Shown: positions 50,967 through 63,967 of the stretch, in pieces | Position numbering within the stretch: position 1 is the first letter of the stretch | Layout: each line of letters begins with the position of its first letter | Assembly: GCF_050003625.1 (NCBI RefSeq) | Contig: NC_134400.1 | Span: 189,935,726-189,999,725 of the forward strand | Reading direction: 5' to 3' | DNA length: 64,000 nt | Origin: Haematobia irritans | Taxonomy: Eukaryota > Arthropoda > Insecta > Diptera > Muscidae | Translations under genes and position numbers: made by a program | The notes under the pieces: generated by a model | What the model saw: the letters and a program-made list of their open reading frames with translations, nothing else | What the model was told of the DNA's origin: nothing | Databases searched by the model: none

Positions 50967-51897
50967 AGTGTCCACTTCTCAGCGTTTTCACTGTATTTTC
51001 AATATTGTTTTGATAACGCTTGTTTGCTGAATAGTGAAATATGGCCTTAGTTCCGACTTTTAAGTATAATAACATTTAAAATCCCACTGTCATTTCGTAA
51101 TGGACACGAAATTGTTTTTGGCCGTTTTTTTTTTTTTTGTATCACAAAAAGAATTCTTGTGTATTGTAAAAGCTCATAATATCCTTCTATGGCTTCCTGC
51201 AAATAAAACTCTATTTGGTATTATTTTCGATGCTGACAAAATTTTGCTAGTGACAACGGTTACTTGGAAAAAGACCACGTTCGTTTTTTTCATTGTGAAA
51301 GATTTAATCAACGAGACATTCTCTTCTCATATTCTATGAATTGTTGCTTCTAAGTAAATCAACACTCAGTGATTGTATATTAAAACTGTGTGAGTAAGCG
51401 CTTTTGTGTACATGTTAAGGAGTGTGTCATGCCTGTTGCTTAGTAACCCCATGTGCGTGGCACAAGTTCAAATGGGTGACTAACATTTTAGCTCCGCTTT
51501 ATATATGTGTGATTGACAGCTTTAAAGAGATGTTACATTTTTTGTTTGGCATCCTTTCATCTTTATGCTTATAACTCTGTCCAAATAACCTTACATGTTC
51601 CATTGTCTGTTGTGCTGTATTTCACATCCGTTTCCTTTGCCCTATTTACAAGAATACAAAAAGGTGGATGATTGGAAGTAAATGAGCGAGAGAGAGAGGA
51701 AGACATATCTAAGGTTTATTAAACAGAAACCCGAAGCCATATTATTTAAGCAATTTCTTTAATTAGTCAATAATTAAATTGGGAACGTTTTAATCTACAT
51801 AGCCTTACCACATTATTAATAACCTTAATTTTTTGTTACATAAATAATTTAAGCTCTTGTCGGTTGTGAAATTAAATGTAAATTCTCTTTAATATTT
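50967..51897. other. Spacer, nothing recognised
   Basis: The 79-residue frame at 51100-51339 has a T-run in its start and no family resemblance, so it is not annotated as a gene. Confidence 0.4.
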
Positions 51898-54800
51898 ATT
51901 TGGACAAAATTTCATATAGAAATAAAATTTTATCAAAATTTTCTATATAACAAAAATTTTGACAAAATTTTCTATAGAAATAAAATTTTGATAAAAGTTT
52001 CTATAGAAATAAAATTTTGATAAACTTTTCTATAGAAATAAAATTTTGACAAAATATTCTATAGAAATAAAATTTTAGCAAATTTTCTATAGAAATAAAA
52101 TTTTAGCAAAATTTTCTATAGAAATAAAATTTTAGCAAAATTTTCTATAGAAATAAATTTTAGCAAAATTTTCCTACAGATACAAAATATGACACAATTT
52201 CATATAGAAATAAAATTTGGACCAAATTTTCTATAGAACTAAATGTTCACAACATTTTCTATAGAAACAAAATGTTCTATAGAAATAAAATTTTGACAAA
52301 AAAAAAATGGACTAAATTTTCTGTATAAATAAAATTTTGACAAAATTTTCTACAGAAATAAAACTTTGACAAAATAACCTATAAAAATAAAGTTTTGACA
52401 AATTTCCTACAGAAACACAATATGACTCAATTTCTATAGAAATAAAATTTAGACAATATTTTCTATAGAAATAAAATTTTGACCAAATTTTCTATAGAAA
52501 TGAAATTTCATGTTCAAAGTATATTTGTTTTGAACACACATTTTTCTATAGAAATAAAATGTTCACAAAATTTTCTATAGAAACAAAATGTTCAATAGAA
52601 ATAAAATCTTTACAAAAAAAACAATTTTGGACAAAATTGTCTGTATAAATAAACATTTTGACAAAATTTTCTATAGAAATAAAATTTTGACAAAATTTTC
52701 TATAGAAATAAAATTTTGACAAAATTTTCTATGGAAATAAAAATTTCAATAGAAATAAAATTTTGACAAAATTTTCTATATAACTAGAATTTTGACAAAA
52801 TTTTCTATAGAAATAAAATTTTGACAAAATTTCCTACAGATACAAAATAATACACAATTTCATATAGAAATAAAATTTAGACAATATTTTCTATAGAAAT
52901 AAAATTTGGATCAAATTTTCTATAGAAATAAAATGTTCACAAAATTTTCTACAAAATATTCTATAGAAATAAAATTCTTACAAAAAAAAACTGGACAAAA
53001 TTTTCTGTATAAATAAAATTTTGACAAAATTTTCTATAGAAAAAAAAGTTTGACAAAATTTTCTATAGAAATAAAATTTTAGGAAAATGTATAAATAAAA
53101 TTTTGACAAAAGTTTCTATAGAAATAAAAGTTTGACAAAATAATCTCTAAAAATAAAATTTTGACAAAATTTCCTACAGATACAAAATACGACTCAATTT
53201 CTATAAAAATGTAGTCAAAATTTTATTTCTATATTTTCTATAGAAATAAAATTTTGACTAAATTTTCTATAGAAATGAAATTTCCTGTTCAAAGTATATT
53301 TGTTTTGAACACACATTTTTCTATAGAAATAAAATGTTCACAAAATTTTCTATAGAAACAAAATGTTCAATAGAAATAAAATTTTTACAAAAAAAATTGA
53401 CAAAATTGTGTGTAGAAATAAACATTTTGACAAAATTTTCTATAGAAATAAAATTTTGACAAAATGTTCTATAGAAATAAAATTTTGACAAAATTTTCTA
53501 TAGAAATAAAAGTTTGACCAAATCTTCTATAGAAATAAAATTTTGACAAAATTTTCTATAGAGACAACATTTTGATACAATTTTCTATAGAAATAACATG
53601 TTGACAAAATTTTACTTAGAAATAAAATTTTGACAAAATTTTCTATAGAAATAAAATTTTGACAAAATTTTCTTAGAAATAAAATTTTGACAAAATTTTC
53701 TGTAGAAATAAAATTTTGACAAAATGTTCTATAGAAATAAAATTTTGAAAAAGATTTCTATGGAAATAAAAATTTCAATAGAAATAAAATTTTGACAAAA
53801 TTTTCTATATAACTAAAATTTTGCCAAAATTTTCTATTGAAATACAATTTTGACAAAATTTTCTATAGAAATAAAATTTTAACAAAATTTTCTATAGAAA
53901 TAAAATGTTGACAAAATTTCTTGCTGATACAAAATAATACACAATTTCATATAGAAACAAAATTTAGACAATATTTTCTATAGAAATAAAATTTGGCCCA
54001 AATTTTCCATAGAAATAAAATGTTCACAAAATTTTCTATAGAAACAAAATTTTCTATAGAAATAAAATTTTTACAAAAAAAATGGATAACATTTTCTGTA
54101 TAAATAAAATTTTGACAAAATTTTCTATAGAAATAAAAGTTTGACAAAATAATCACTAAAAATAAAATTTTGACAAAATTTCATACAGAAGCAAAATATG
54201 ACTCAATTTCTATAGAAATAAAATTTAGACAATATTTTCTATAGAAATAAAATTTTGACTAAATTTTCTATAGGAATGAAATTTCATGTTCAAAGTATAT
54301 TTGTTTTGAACGCACATTTTTCTATAGAAATAAAATGTTCACAAAATTTTCTATAGAAACAAAATGAAATAAAATTTTTACAAAAAAAAGTGACAAAAGT
54401 GTGTGTATAAATAAACATTTTGACAAAATTTTCTATAGAAATAAAATTTTGACAAAATTTTCTATAGAAATAAAAGTTTGACAAAATTTTCTATAGAAAT
54501 AAAAGTTTGACCAAATCTTCTATAGAAATAAAATTTTGACAAAATTTTCTATAAAGACAAACTTTTGATAAAATTTTCTATAGAAATAACATGTTGACAA
54601 AATTTTACTTAGAAATAAAATTTTGATAAAATTTTCTATAGAAATAAAATTTTGATAAATTTTCTATAGAAATAAACTTTTGACAAAATTTTCGATAGAA
54701 ATAAACTTTTGACAAAGTTTCTTATAGAAATAAAATATTGACAAAATTTTCTATGGAAATAAAAATTTCAATAGAAATAAAATTTTGACAAAATTTTCTA

Positions 54801-55755
54801 TATAACTAAAATTTTGCCAACATTTTCTATAGAAATACAATTTTGACAAAATTTTCTATAGAAATAAAATGTTGACAAAATTTTTTATTGAAATACAATT
54901 TTGACTAAATTTTTAATAGAAATAAAATTTTGACTAAATTTTCTATAGAAACAAAATGTTCAATAGAAATACAATTTTTACAAAAAAAATTAACAAAATT
55001 GTGTGTATAAATAAACATTTTGACAAAATTTTCTATAGAAATAAAATTTTGACAAAATTTTCTATAGAAATAAAAGTTTGACAAAATAATCTCTAAAAAT
55101 AAAATTTGGACAAAATTTCCTACAGAAACAAAATATGACTCAATTTCTATAGAAATAAAATTTAGACAATATTTTCTATAAAAATAAAATTTTGACTAAA
55201 TTTTCTATAGAAATAAAATTTCATATTCAAAGTATATTTGTTTTGAATACACATTTTTCTATAGAAATAAAATGTTCACAAAATTTTCTATAGAAACAAA
55301 ATGTTCAATAGAAATAACATTTTTACAAAAAAAAAAAATTGGACAAAATTGTCTGTATAAATAAACATTTTGACAAAATTTTCTATAGAAATAAAATTTT
55401 TGACAAAATTTTCTATTTTTTTGACAAAATAATCTATAAAAATAAAATTTTAACAAAATTTTCTATAGAGAAATTTTTCTATAGAAATATGATTTTCACA
55501 AAATTTTCTATAGTAATAGAATTATGAAAAAATTTTCTATAAAAATAAAATTTTGACAAAATTTTCTATAGATATAAAATTTTGACAAAATTTTCTATAG
55601 AAATAAAATTTTGACAAAATTTTCTATAGAAATAAAATTTTGACAAAATTTTCTATAGAAATAACATTTTGACAAAATGTTCTATAGAAATAAAATTTTG
55701 ACAAAATTTTCTATAGAAATAAAATGTTGACAAAAATTTCTATAGAAGTAAAATT
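51898..55755 (-). repeat. 29-bp satellite array with higher-order structure, 3.9 kb
   Basis: Antisense units punctuated by a marker TGTTCAAAGTATATTTGTTT then TGAACACACATTTTTC at about 52510, 53286, 54287 and 55226, spaced 776, 1001 and 939 bp. Each marker is followed by AATGTTCACAAAATTTTC and AATGTTCAATAGAAATA. The marker itself is an inverted repeat. Confidence 0.95.
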
Positions 55756-55763
55756 TTCATAAC

Positions 55764-56430
<667 letters not shown>

Positions 56431-56450
56431 AAGATGATTTTTTTTTTTTT

Positions 56451-56803
56451 GGGAGCCACCGTGGTGCAATGGTTAGCATGCCCGCCTTGCATACACAAGG
56501 TCGTGGGTTCGATTCCTGCTACGACCGAACATCAAAAAGTTTTTCAGCGGTGGATTATCCCACCTCAGTAATGCTGGTGACATTTCTGAGGGTTTCAAAG
56601 CTTCTCTAAGTGGTTTCACTGGAATGTGGAACGCCGTTCGGACTCGGCTATAAAAAGGAGGTCCCTTGTCATTGAGCTTAACATGGAATCGGGCAGCACT
56701 CAGTGATAAGAGAGAAGTTCACCACTGTGGTATCACAATGGACTGAATAGTCTAAGTGAGCCTGATACATCGGGCTGCCACAAAACCTAACCTAACCTAA
56801 CCT
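56451..56803 (+). mobile_element. tRNA-derived SINE, full length
   Basis: 12-bp target duplication AAGATGATTTTT (56431 and 56804-56815). Pol III box A (TGGTGCAATGGTTAGCATG) and box B (GGGTTCGATTCC) lie in a tRNA-like head whose anticodon-type stem pairs CCTTG with CAAGG. The body contains GGAACGCCGTTCGGACTCGG and GGGCAGCACTCAGTGATAAG. The tail is (CCTAA)3. Retrotransposed by a LINE in trans (known for SINEs). Confidence 0.9.
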
Positions 56804-56974
56804 AAGATGATTTTTCCCTCCTTCTCCATACTTATCGTATTGGATGCCATCAGATATCATTTCAACAAATTTCTAAATCACTTGATTATGGCAACTGGCA
56901 AGACAAATTTGTGCTCTAGAATTGGTTACTTTGATGTGCAATGTAATAAAAATATTAAAGAGAATTTTGAGCAT

Positions 56975-57345
56975 ATAGAAATAAAATGTTGACAAAATTT
57001 TCTATAGAAATAAAATTTTGACAAAATTTTCTATAGAAATAAATTTTTGACAAACTTTTCTAGAGAAATAAAATTTTGACAAAATTTCTTATAGATATAA
57101 AATTTTGACAAAATTTTCTATGGAAATAAAAATTTCAATAGAAATACAATTTGGACAAAATTTTCTATAGAAATAAAATTTTGACAATATTTTCTATAAA
57201 AATAAATTTTTGACAAAATTTTCTATAGACATAAATTTTTGACAAACTTTTCTAGAGAAAAAAAATTTTGACAAAATTTTCTAGAGAAATAAAATTTTGA
57301 CAAATTTTTCTATGGAAATTGAATTTTGTAAAAAAATTCTATAAA
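56975..57345 (-). repeat. 29-bp satellite, antisense, short array
   Basis: About twelve units with a CTAGAGAAATAAA variant. Confidence 0.9.
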
Positions 57346-57436
57346 AATAAAAATATTTGTTTGGTAGTTTTGTGGAAAAATTTCTCCAAACTGTGGTACA
57401 TTATTTTTGGCTCAAGTGGCAACCGTGGTCGTAGAC

Positions 57437-57800
57437 CATGGAGATTTCAACAGGACTCAGGACCATCACACTCAGAACGTGTCAACCAAGAAAGGCTTAA
57501 AAAGGAGGTTCCCCGATACATTTCTAGCGCATAATGGCCACCAAAATCTCGGGATCTCAAACCGCTTGACCTACAGCATTTTGGGGAGTAAGTTTGGCAT
57601 TAAAACATCATCATTTCAAGACAGCGCTTCGCCGAGAATGGGTCAAAATACCGCAGAGCCACTTTCGTGCAGCGTGTGATTGCTTTGTCGGTCGTTTGAA
57701 AGCCATAATTCATATCAAAGGTAGCCAATATGAACAAATCTAAATTAATTTTAGAATTGTAAAGAAAATAAAATTAATTTTTGTGGCATCAGCCACCCTG
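57437..57800 (+). pseudogene. maT-type mariner (DD37D) transposase C-terminal relic
   Basis: RFQQDSGPSHSERVNQERLK, KEVPRYISSA, stop, WPPKSRDLKPLD: 37 residues separate the two acidic catalytic positions, which suggests the DD37D maT group. Later, frame-shifted blocks match CDCFVGRLKA.I. The right terminal repeat reads GGCATCAGCCACCCTG followed by TA at 57801-57802. The 5' part of the element is missing. Confidence 0.65.
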
Positions 57801-57936
57801 TATACACCAAGCCGCAGATTTGATTTCTTGAGTGACATGAAGTATAATTTGTTACCCAATCCATATGAAATTTCAATCAAAATTAGTCTGAAATTTGGTA
57901 AGTGCTGTGAGAACTCACCTAACACCAAAGAGTTTC

Positions 57937-58133
57937 TCCGCGGTGGATTATTCCCTATCAGTAATGCTGATGACATTTCCGAGTGCTTTAAAGCCTGTCT
58001 TATTGGATTCACCGCAATGTGGAACGCCGTTCGGACTCGACTATAAAACATAGAATTGGGCAGCACTCAGTCATAAAAAGAGTCCCTTTGTATGCAAGGT
58101 GGACATGCTAACCATTGTACTACGACGACTCAC
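57937..58133 (+). mobile_element. Rearranged SINE copy
   Basis: The body (CCGCGGTGGATTATTCCCTA; GGAACGCCGTTCGGACTCGA; GGGCAGCACTCAGTCATAAA) is in plus orientation, followed by the tRNA head in reverse (TGCAAGGTGGACATGCTAAC; CATTGTACTACGACG). Same family as 56451-56803. Confidence 0.65.
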
Positions 58134-58229
58134 ACTGTGAAGGATGAAGCACTTATATGACCTCCGGAGACCAGATTTTCACTCTGAGATTAAAGTTTCA
58201 CTCCAATTTTCTATGGATACCGAATTTGT

Positions 58230-58400
58230 CTGAAATATATATTTTATGCCCTATATGGACTTATATGGCCACAGATGCTACGGGTTTTCTCCGATTTGTT
58301 TAAAATTTTGGAAAAGGGGTATATTTGATAGTATCGTCAAGTGTGCCAAGTTTGGTTTAAATCGGTTCAGATTTAGGTATAGCCCCCATATATTCGTACA
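58230..58400 (+). repeat. Isolated family B unit
   Basis: ACTTATATGGCCACAGATGC, CAAGTGTGCCAAGTTTGGTT and AAATCGGTTCAGATTTAGGT correspond to one diverged family B unit without element ends. Confidence 0.6.
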
Positions 58401-59282
58401 TTTGCAGAAATGCACTTTTTCAATGAGGTTTAGGACAAATTTGGCGCATTTTACTAAGCAACGGTCTAAATGTAATACATCTGTTCAATATTGTTACGGG
58501 ATTGTAACAAATATATTTGTAATTAGGAATAAAATTATACGAAGAAAAATGTAGACTACGGAGTTGTAGTTATTTAAGTAAATTTGAACCGACCAAACTT
58601 GTAAACACAAAATTTTATAGAAATATTTCGAAAATGAGACATTCGAAATATTCGTTAAGTGGAGAAGATTTATAATTTGCCTTTTGGAATGAAAGACGAG
58701 GAGGTATGAGTTCACAATTTATATATTCATTGAGTATGTTTGTGTGTACATTAGAGACTTCTTACTTACATATTATGAGATCAATCGTGAGCTGGTGAAG
58801 GAAATCAAACTCTATGTTGGGCGGTGATGATGAAAAGAGCGCGAGTCAACTTCGTTAATGCACCAAGAAGCCTCGGTTTCAACCCATCATCCTCCCAACA
58901 AGAGAGTGATTTGCTTCATTGCCACATTTACTCAATAAAATAATGGGATATTACTATTACATGGTTGAAATTCATACAACTTATTACTAAACATAGCTCA
59001 CTACAATTCAAGAAAATTCAAAACAATTAATTAAAAAATAGGAGAAACCGCTTTAAACAACATCGTTGAAAAGGTATTTGAGATAAATTTTTTTCTATTT
59101 CTATGTAATTGGGAAAACTAAAAGTACGAAAATTGAAAGTCTTTTGGGCAAGAAATATTTTTTTTTCAATTCCAATTTTTTTGGAATTATAAATATGAAA
59201 TTCGTATCGAAAATCCCCAAGATCTCTAGAGTGGGACCTATGTTAAAAAAAAACAATTTCCATGATTGAAACAATTTATTTC
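58401..59282. other. Spacer, nothing recognised
   Basis: No gene or element identified. Confidence 0.4.
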
Positions 59283-61083
59283 TATACCCTGCGCCACACT
59301 GTGGAACAGGGTATTATAAGTTAGTGCATATGTTTGCAACACCCAGAAGGAGACGAGATAGACACATGGTGTCTTTGGCAAATATGCTCAGGGTGGGCTC
59401 CTGAGTCGATATAGCCATGTCCGTCTGTCCGTGAACACATTTTTGTAATCAAAGTCTAGGTCGCAGTTTTAGTCGACTTCAAATTTGGCACAAGTATGTG
59501 TTTTGGCTCAGAATAGAACCCTATTGATTTTGGAAGAAATCGGTTCAGATTTAGATCTAGCTCCCATATATATCTTTCGCCCGATATGCACTTATATGGA
59601 CCCAGAAGCCAGAGTTTTACCCTAATTTGGTTGAAATTTTGCAGCAGGAAAACAATAAGTACTATAGTCAAGTGTGCCAAATTTGATTGAAATCGGTTCA
59701 GATTTAGATATAGCTCCCATATATATATTTCGCCCGATATGAACTTATATGGCCCCAGAAGCCAGAGTTTTACCCTAATTTACTTAAAATTTTGCACTAG
59801 GAGTACAATTAGTGCTGTAGTCAAGTGTGCAAAATTTTATTGAAATCAGTTCAGATTTAGATATAGCTCCCATATATATCGTTCGCCCGATTTACACTCA
59901 TATGACCACAGAGGCCAATTTTTTGCTCCGATTTAGTTGAAATTTTGCACAGGGAGTGGATTTAGCATTGTAGCTATGCGTGCCAAATTTGGTTGAAATC
60001 GGTTCAGATTTAGATATATCTCCCATATTAGCTTTTACTCTCATTTACACTCATATGACCACAGAGGCCAATTTTTTGCTCCGATTTAGTTGAAATTTTG
60101 CACAGGGAGTAGAATTAGGATTGTAGCTATGCGTGCCAAATTTGGTTGAAATCGGTTCAGATTTAGGTATATCTCCCATATATAGCTTTCGCCCGATTTA
60201 CACTCATATGACCACAGAGGCCAAGTTTTTGCTCCGATTTAGTTGAAATTGTGCACAGGGAGTAAAATTAGCATTGTAGCTATGCGTGCCAAATTTGGTT
60301 GAAATCGGTTCAGATTTAGATATAGCTCCAATATATAGCTTTCGGCCGATTTACACTCATATGACCACAGAGACCAATTTTTTGCTCCGATTTAGTTGAA
60401 ATTTTGCCCAGGGAGTAGAATTAACATTGTAGCTATGCGTGCCAAATTTGGTTGAAATCGGTTCAGATTAAGATATAGCTCCCATATATATCTTTCGCCC
60501 GATTTACACTCATCTGACCACAGAGGCCAATTTTTTGCTCCGATTTAGTTGAAATTTTTCACAGGGAGTAAAATTAGCATTGTAGCTATGCATGCCAAAT
60601 TTGGTTGAAATCGGTTCAGATTTAGATAGCTCCCATATATATGTTTTTCTGATGTCGAGAAAAATGGTCAAAATACCAACATTTTCCTTGTTAAATCGAC
60701 ACTGCTTAGTCGAAAAGTTGTAAAAATGATTCTAATTTTCCTAAACTTCTAATACATATATATCGAGCGATAAATCATAAATAAACTTTTGCGAAATTTC
60801 CTTAAAATTGCTTCAGATTTAAATGTTTCCCATATTTTTTACTAACATTGTGTTCCACCCTATTGCATTAGCCGACTTAAATTTTGAGTCTATAGATTTT
60901 GTAGAAGTCTATCAAATTCTGTCCAGATCGGGTGATATTTAAATGTATGTATTTGGGACAAACCTTTATATATAGCACCCAACACATTTGAGGGATGTGA
61001 TATGGAATCGAAAATTTATATCTACAAAGTGGTGCAGGGTATAATATAGTCGGCCCCGTCCGACTTTAGACTTTTCTTACTTG
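59283..61083 (+). mobile_element. Family B tandem-repeat element, full length (B1)
   Basis: The left end TATACCCTGCGCCACACTGT folds on CAGGGTAT. The left block contains GTTTGCAACACCCAGAAGGA and CCATGTCCGTCTGTCCGTG. About seven 153-bp units follow (TGCCAAATTTGG at 59981, 60134, 60287 and 60440). The right block ends GTGGTGCAGGGTATAATATA, the hairpin GTCGGCCCCGTCCGAC, and CTTTTCTTACTTG. The right-end GTGGTGCAGGGTATA is an inverted copy of the left end. Same architecture as family A but diverged in sequence; HINE/DINE-1-like by structure (inferred). Confidence 0.75.
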
Positions 61084-61084
61084 T

Positions 61085-62756
61085 TATACCCTCCATCATA
61101 GGATGGGGGTATATTAACTTTGTCATTCCGTTTGTAACACATCGAAATATTGCTCTAAGACCCCATAAAGTATATATATTCTGGGTCGTGGTGAAATTCT
61201 GTGTCGATCTAAGCATGTCCGTCCGTCCGTCCGTCCGTCCGTCTGTTGAAATCACGCTAACTTCCGAACGAAACAAGTCGATAGGACTTGAAACTTGGCA
61301 CAAGTAGTTGTTATCGATGTAGGTCGGATGGTATTGAAAATGGACCATATCGGTCCACTTTTACGTATAGCCCCCATATAAACCGGTCCCCAGATTTGGC
61401 TTGTGGAGCATCTAAGAGAAGCATATTTCATCCGATCCGGCTGAAATTTGGTACATGGTGTTGGTATATGGTATCTAACAATCATGCAAAAATTGGTCCA
61501 CATCGGTCCATAATTATATATAGCCCCCATATAAACCGATCCCCAGATTTGGCTTGCGGAACCTCAAAGAGAAGCAAATTTCATCCGATCCGGCTGAAAT
61601 TTGGTACATGATGTGGTATATGGTCTCTAACAACCATGCAAAAATTGGTCCACATCGGTCCATAATTATATATAGACCCCATATAAACCGATCTCCAGAT
61701 TTGGCTTGCGAAGCCTCAAAGAGGAGCAAATTGCATCCGATCCGGCTGAAATTTGGTACATGGTATTGGTATATGGTCTCTAACAACCGTGCAAAAATTG
61801 GTCCACATCGGTCCATAATTATATATGGCGCCCATATAAACCGATCCCCAGATTTGGGTTGCGGAGCCTCAAAGAGAAGCAAATTTCATCCGATCCGACT
61901 GAAATTTGGTACATGATATTGCTATATGGTCTCTAATAACCATGCAAAAATTGGTCCACATCGGTTCATAATTATATATAGCCCCCATATAAACCGTTCC
62001 CCAGATTTGTCTTACGAAGTCTCCAAGAGAAGCAATTATCATCCAATCCGGTTGTAATTTGGAACATGGTGTTAGTATATGATCTTTAACAACCGTGCCA
62101 GAATTGGTCCATATCGGTCCATAATTATATATAGCCCCCATATAAAACATTATCTAGATTTGACCTCCGGAGCCTCTTGGAGGAGCAAAATTCATCCGAT
62201 CCGGTTCAAATTAGCCACGTGGTGTTAGTATATGGTCGTTAACAACCATACCAAAATTGATCCAATCACACAAAAATTGGTCGATATCGGTTCATAATCA
62301 TGGTTGCCACTAGAGTCAAAAATAATCTACCAAAATTTTATTTCTATAGAAAATTTTGTCAAAATTTTATTTCTATAGAAAATTTTGTCAAAATTTTATT
62401 TCTATAGAAAATTTTGTCAAAATTTTATTTCTGTAGAAATTTTTGTCAACATTTTCTTTCTATAGAAAATTTTGTCAAAATTTTTATTTCTATAGAAAAT
62501 TTTGTGAAAATTTTATTTCTATAGAAAATTTTGTCAAAATTTTATGTCTACTTTGTCAAACTGAATTATATACGTATTGGATCGATCGATCGAAGATGGT
62601 GTTAGGAGGTTTTAAGATACCTTGCCATCGGCAAGCGTTACCGCAACTTAAGTAATTCGATTGTGGATGGCAGTGTTTAGATGAAGTTTCTACGCAATCC
62701 ATGATGGAGGGTACATAAGCTTCGGCCTGGCCGAACTTACGGCCGTATATACTTGT
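61085..62756 (+). mobile_element. Family A element, full length (A6)
   Basis: It starts one base after the family B terminus (ACTTGT|TATACCC). Left hairpin, left block, about six 153-bp units (61350-62300), a satellite segment introduced by ATGGTTGCCACTAGAGTC (62305) and running to about 62550, then the right block with ATGATGGAGGGTACATAAG, TTCGGCCTGGCCGAA and ACTTG. Confidence 0.8.
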
Positions 62757-62994
62757 TTTTTACTAACATTGTGTTCCACCCTATTGCATTAGCCGATTTT
62801 GAGTCTATATATTTTGTAGAAGTCTATCAAATTCTGTCCAGATCGAGTGATATTTAAATGTATGTATTTGGGACAAACATTTATATTCAGCACCCAACAT
62901 ATTTGACGTAATATGGTATCGAAAATCTAAATCTACAAAGTGGTGCAGGGTATAATATAGTCGGCCCCGTCCGACTTTAGACTTTCCTTACTAG
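62757..62994 (+). repeat. Second copy of the family B right block
   Basis: Matches 60835-61083: ACTAACATTGTGTTCCACCC, TTGTAGAAGTCTATCAAATT, GGTGCAGGGTATAATATAG and GTCGGCCCCGTCCGAC, ending CTTACTAG. A few differences, including a deletion near 62797. With B1 it brackets the family A element. Confidence 0.8.
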
Positions 62995-63967
62995 TTTTAT
63001 TTAAAAAAAAAAATCTATAAAAAAATTATTTGTATCAATTAAACATATTTTCTTGCAGTGTGTATAATCGCATTTAGTAAAATTGTGGCTATTCGTCCAA
63101 TAAATCTTCATGACCTTTACCCATTATAGGTGAATGAGCGTTTAAGTTCCAATTGCTCCACAGAGACGTGATTATCTTTTTTTTTTTGTTTTACGCTTCA
63201 TTTGAATTTAAATAGGATTCGTTCTTTTTTGTTTACACAAAAGCCAATTTACTGTTTGAGGATTAGTTGATAATCGTATTAAAATGTGGAAATTTTCAAA
63301 AGACTCTTCTTTAATTAATTTTACATAGCAATTAACATCAATAATAATCCTTTGGGTAGGGGTATTATGTTTTTTTTTTTTACTGCATTGTATTGTTTAA
63401 AGCTCCATTCACTAGACTTAATTATTTAGACACTCTATTTGATCATAAAATTGTTTAATTTTTTTTCTGTTTTGTTTGTTTTATAACAATCTAATATAAT
63501 TTCACTCCTTTTTTAATGTAAACAAATGTATTTTTGTTTTAGTGGTATGGTTCTTTTGAAAAAGAAATCACAACCGTTACAATGGGAAACTCAAAACAAA
63601 CTGATCCGAAGGTTTCCATTATCATGATAATGGTGTAGCAAAAGAAAGCAACAATTGTTTAGATACAATATGAAATGTTGCCAAGTCCTTGTTTATATTC
63701 AACACGGGAATAGGCAACAGTTTGTTGCTTATAGAGTACAACATGTTCAGTGTTGCCAGGTGATTTTTGAATGTTCACCCAAATTTTAAGAAAAAAAAAA
63801 CCCCTAAATTGGTCTAGAGTTTTTTCTAAAACCCCCAACAATTTAAGAATGTAAAAAGTACAAAATGATACATTATAAAAATTAAATTGAATACAAATAT
63901 ATATTACTACAATATCAATTTAAAAATTAATTTAATGTATAAATCTTTTAAATCAAATTAATTTAAA
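62995..63967. other. Spacer, nothing recognised
   Basis: AT-rich. AGTGTTGCCAGGTGATTTTT at 63749 resembles the GTTGCCA end of satellite-bearing elements, but no array follows. Confidence 0.4.

Noticed and set aside
51100..51339. 79-residue hydrophobic open frame as a small gene
   Set aside because: It contains a T-homopolymer encoding Phe, sits between transposon relics and has no recognisable relatives or splice context.
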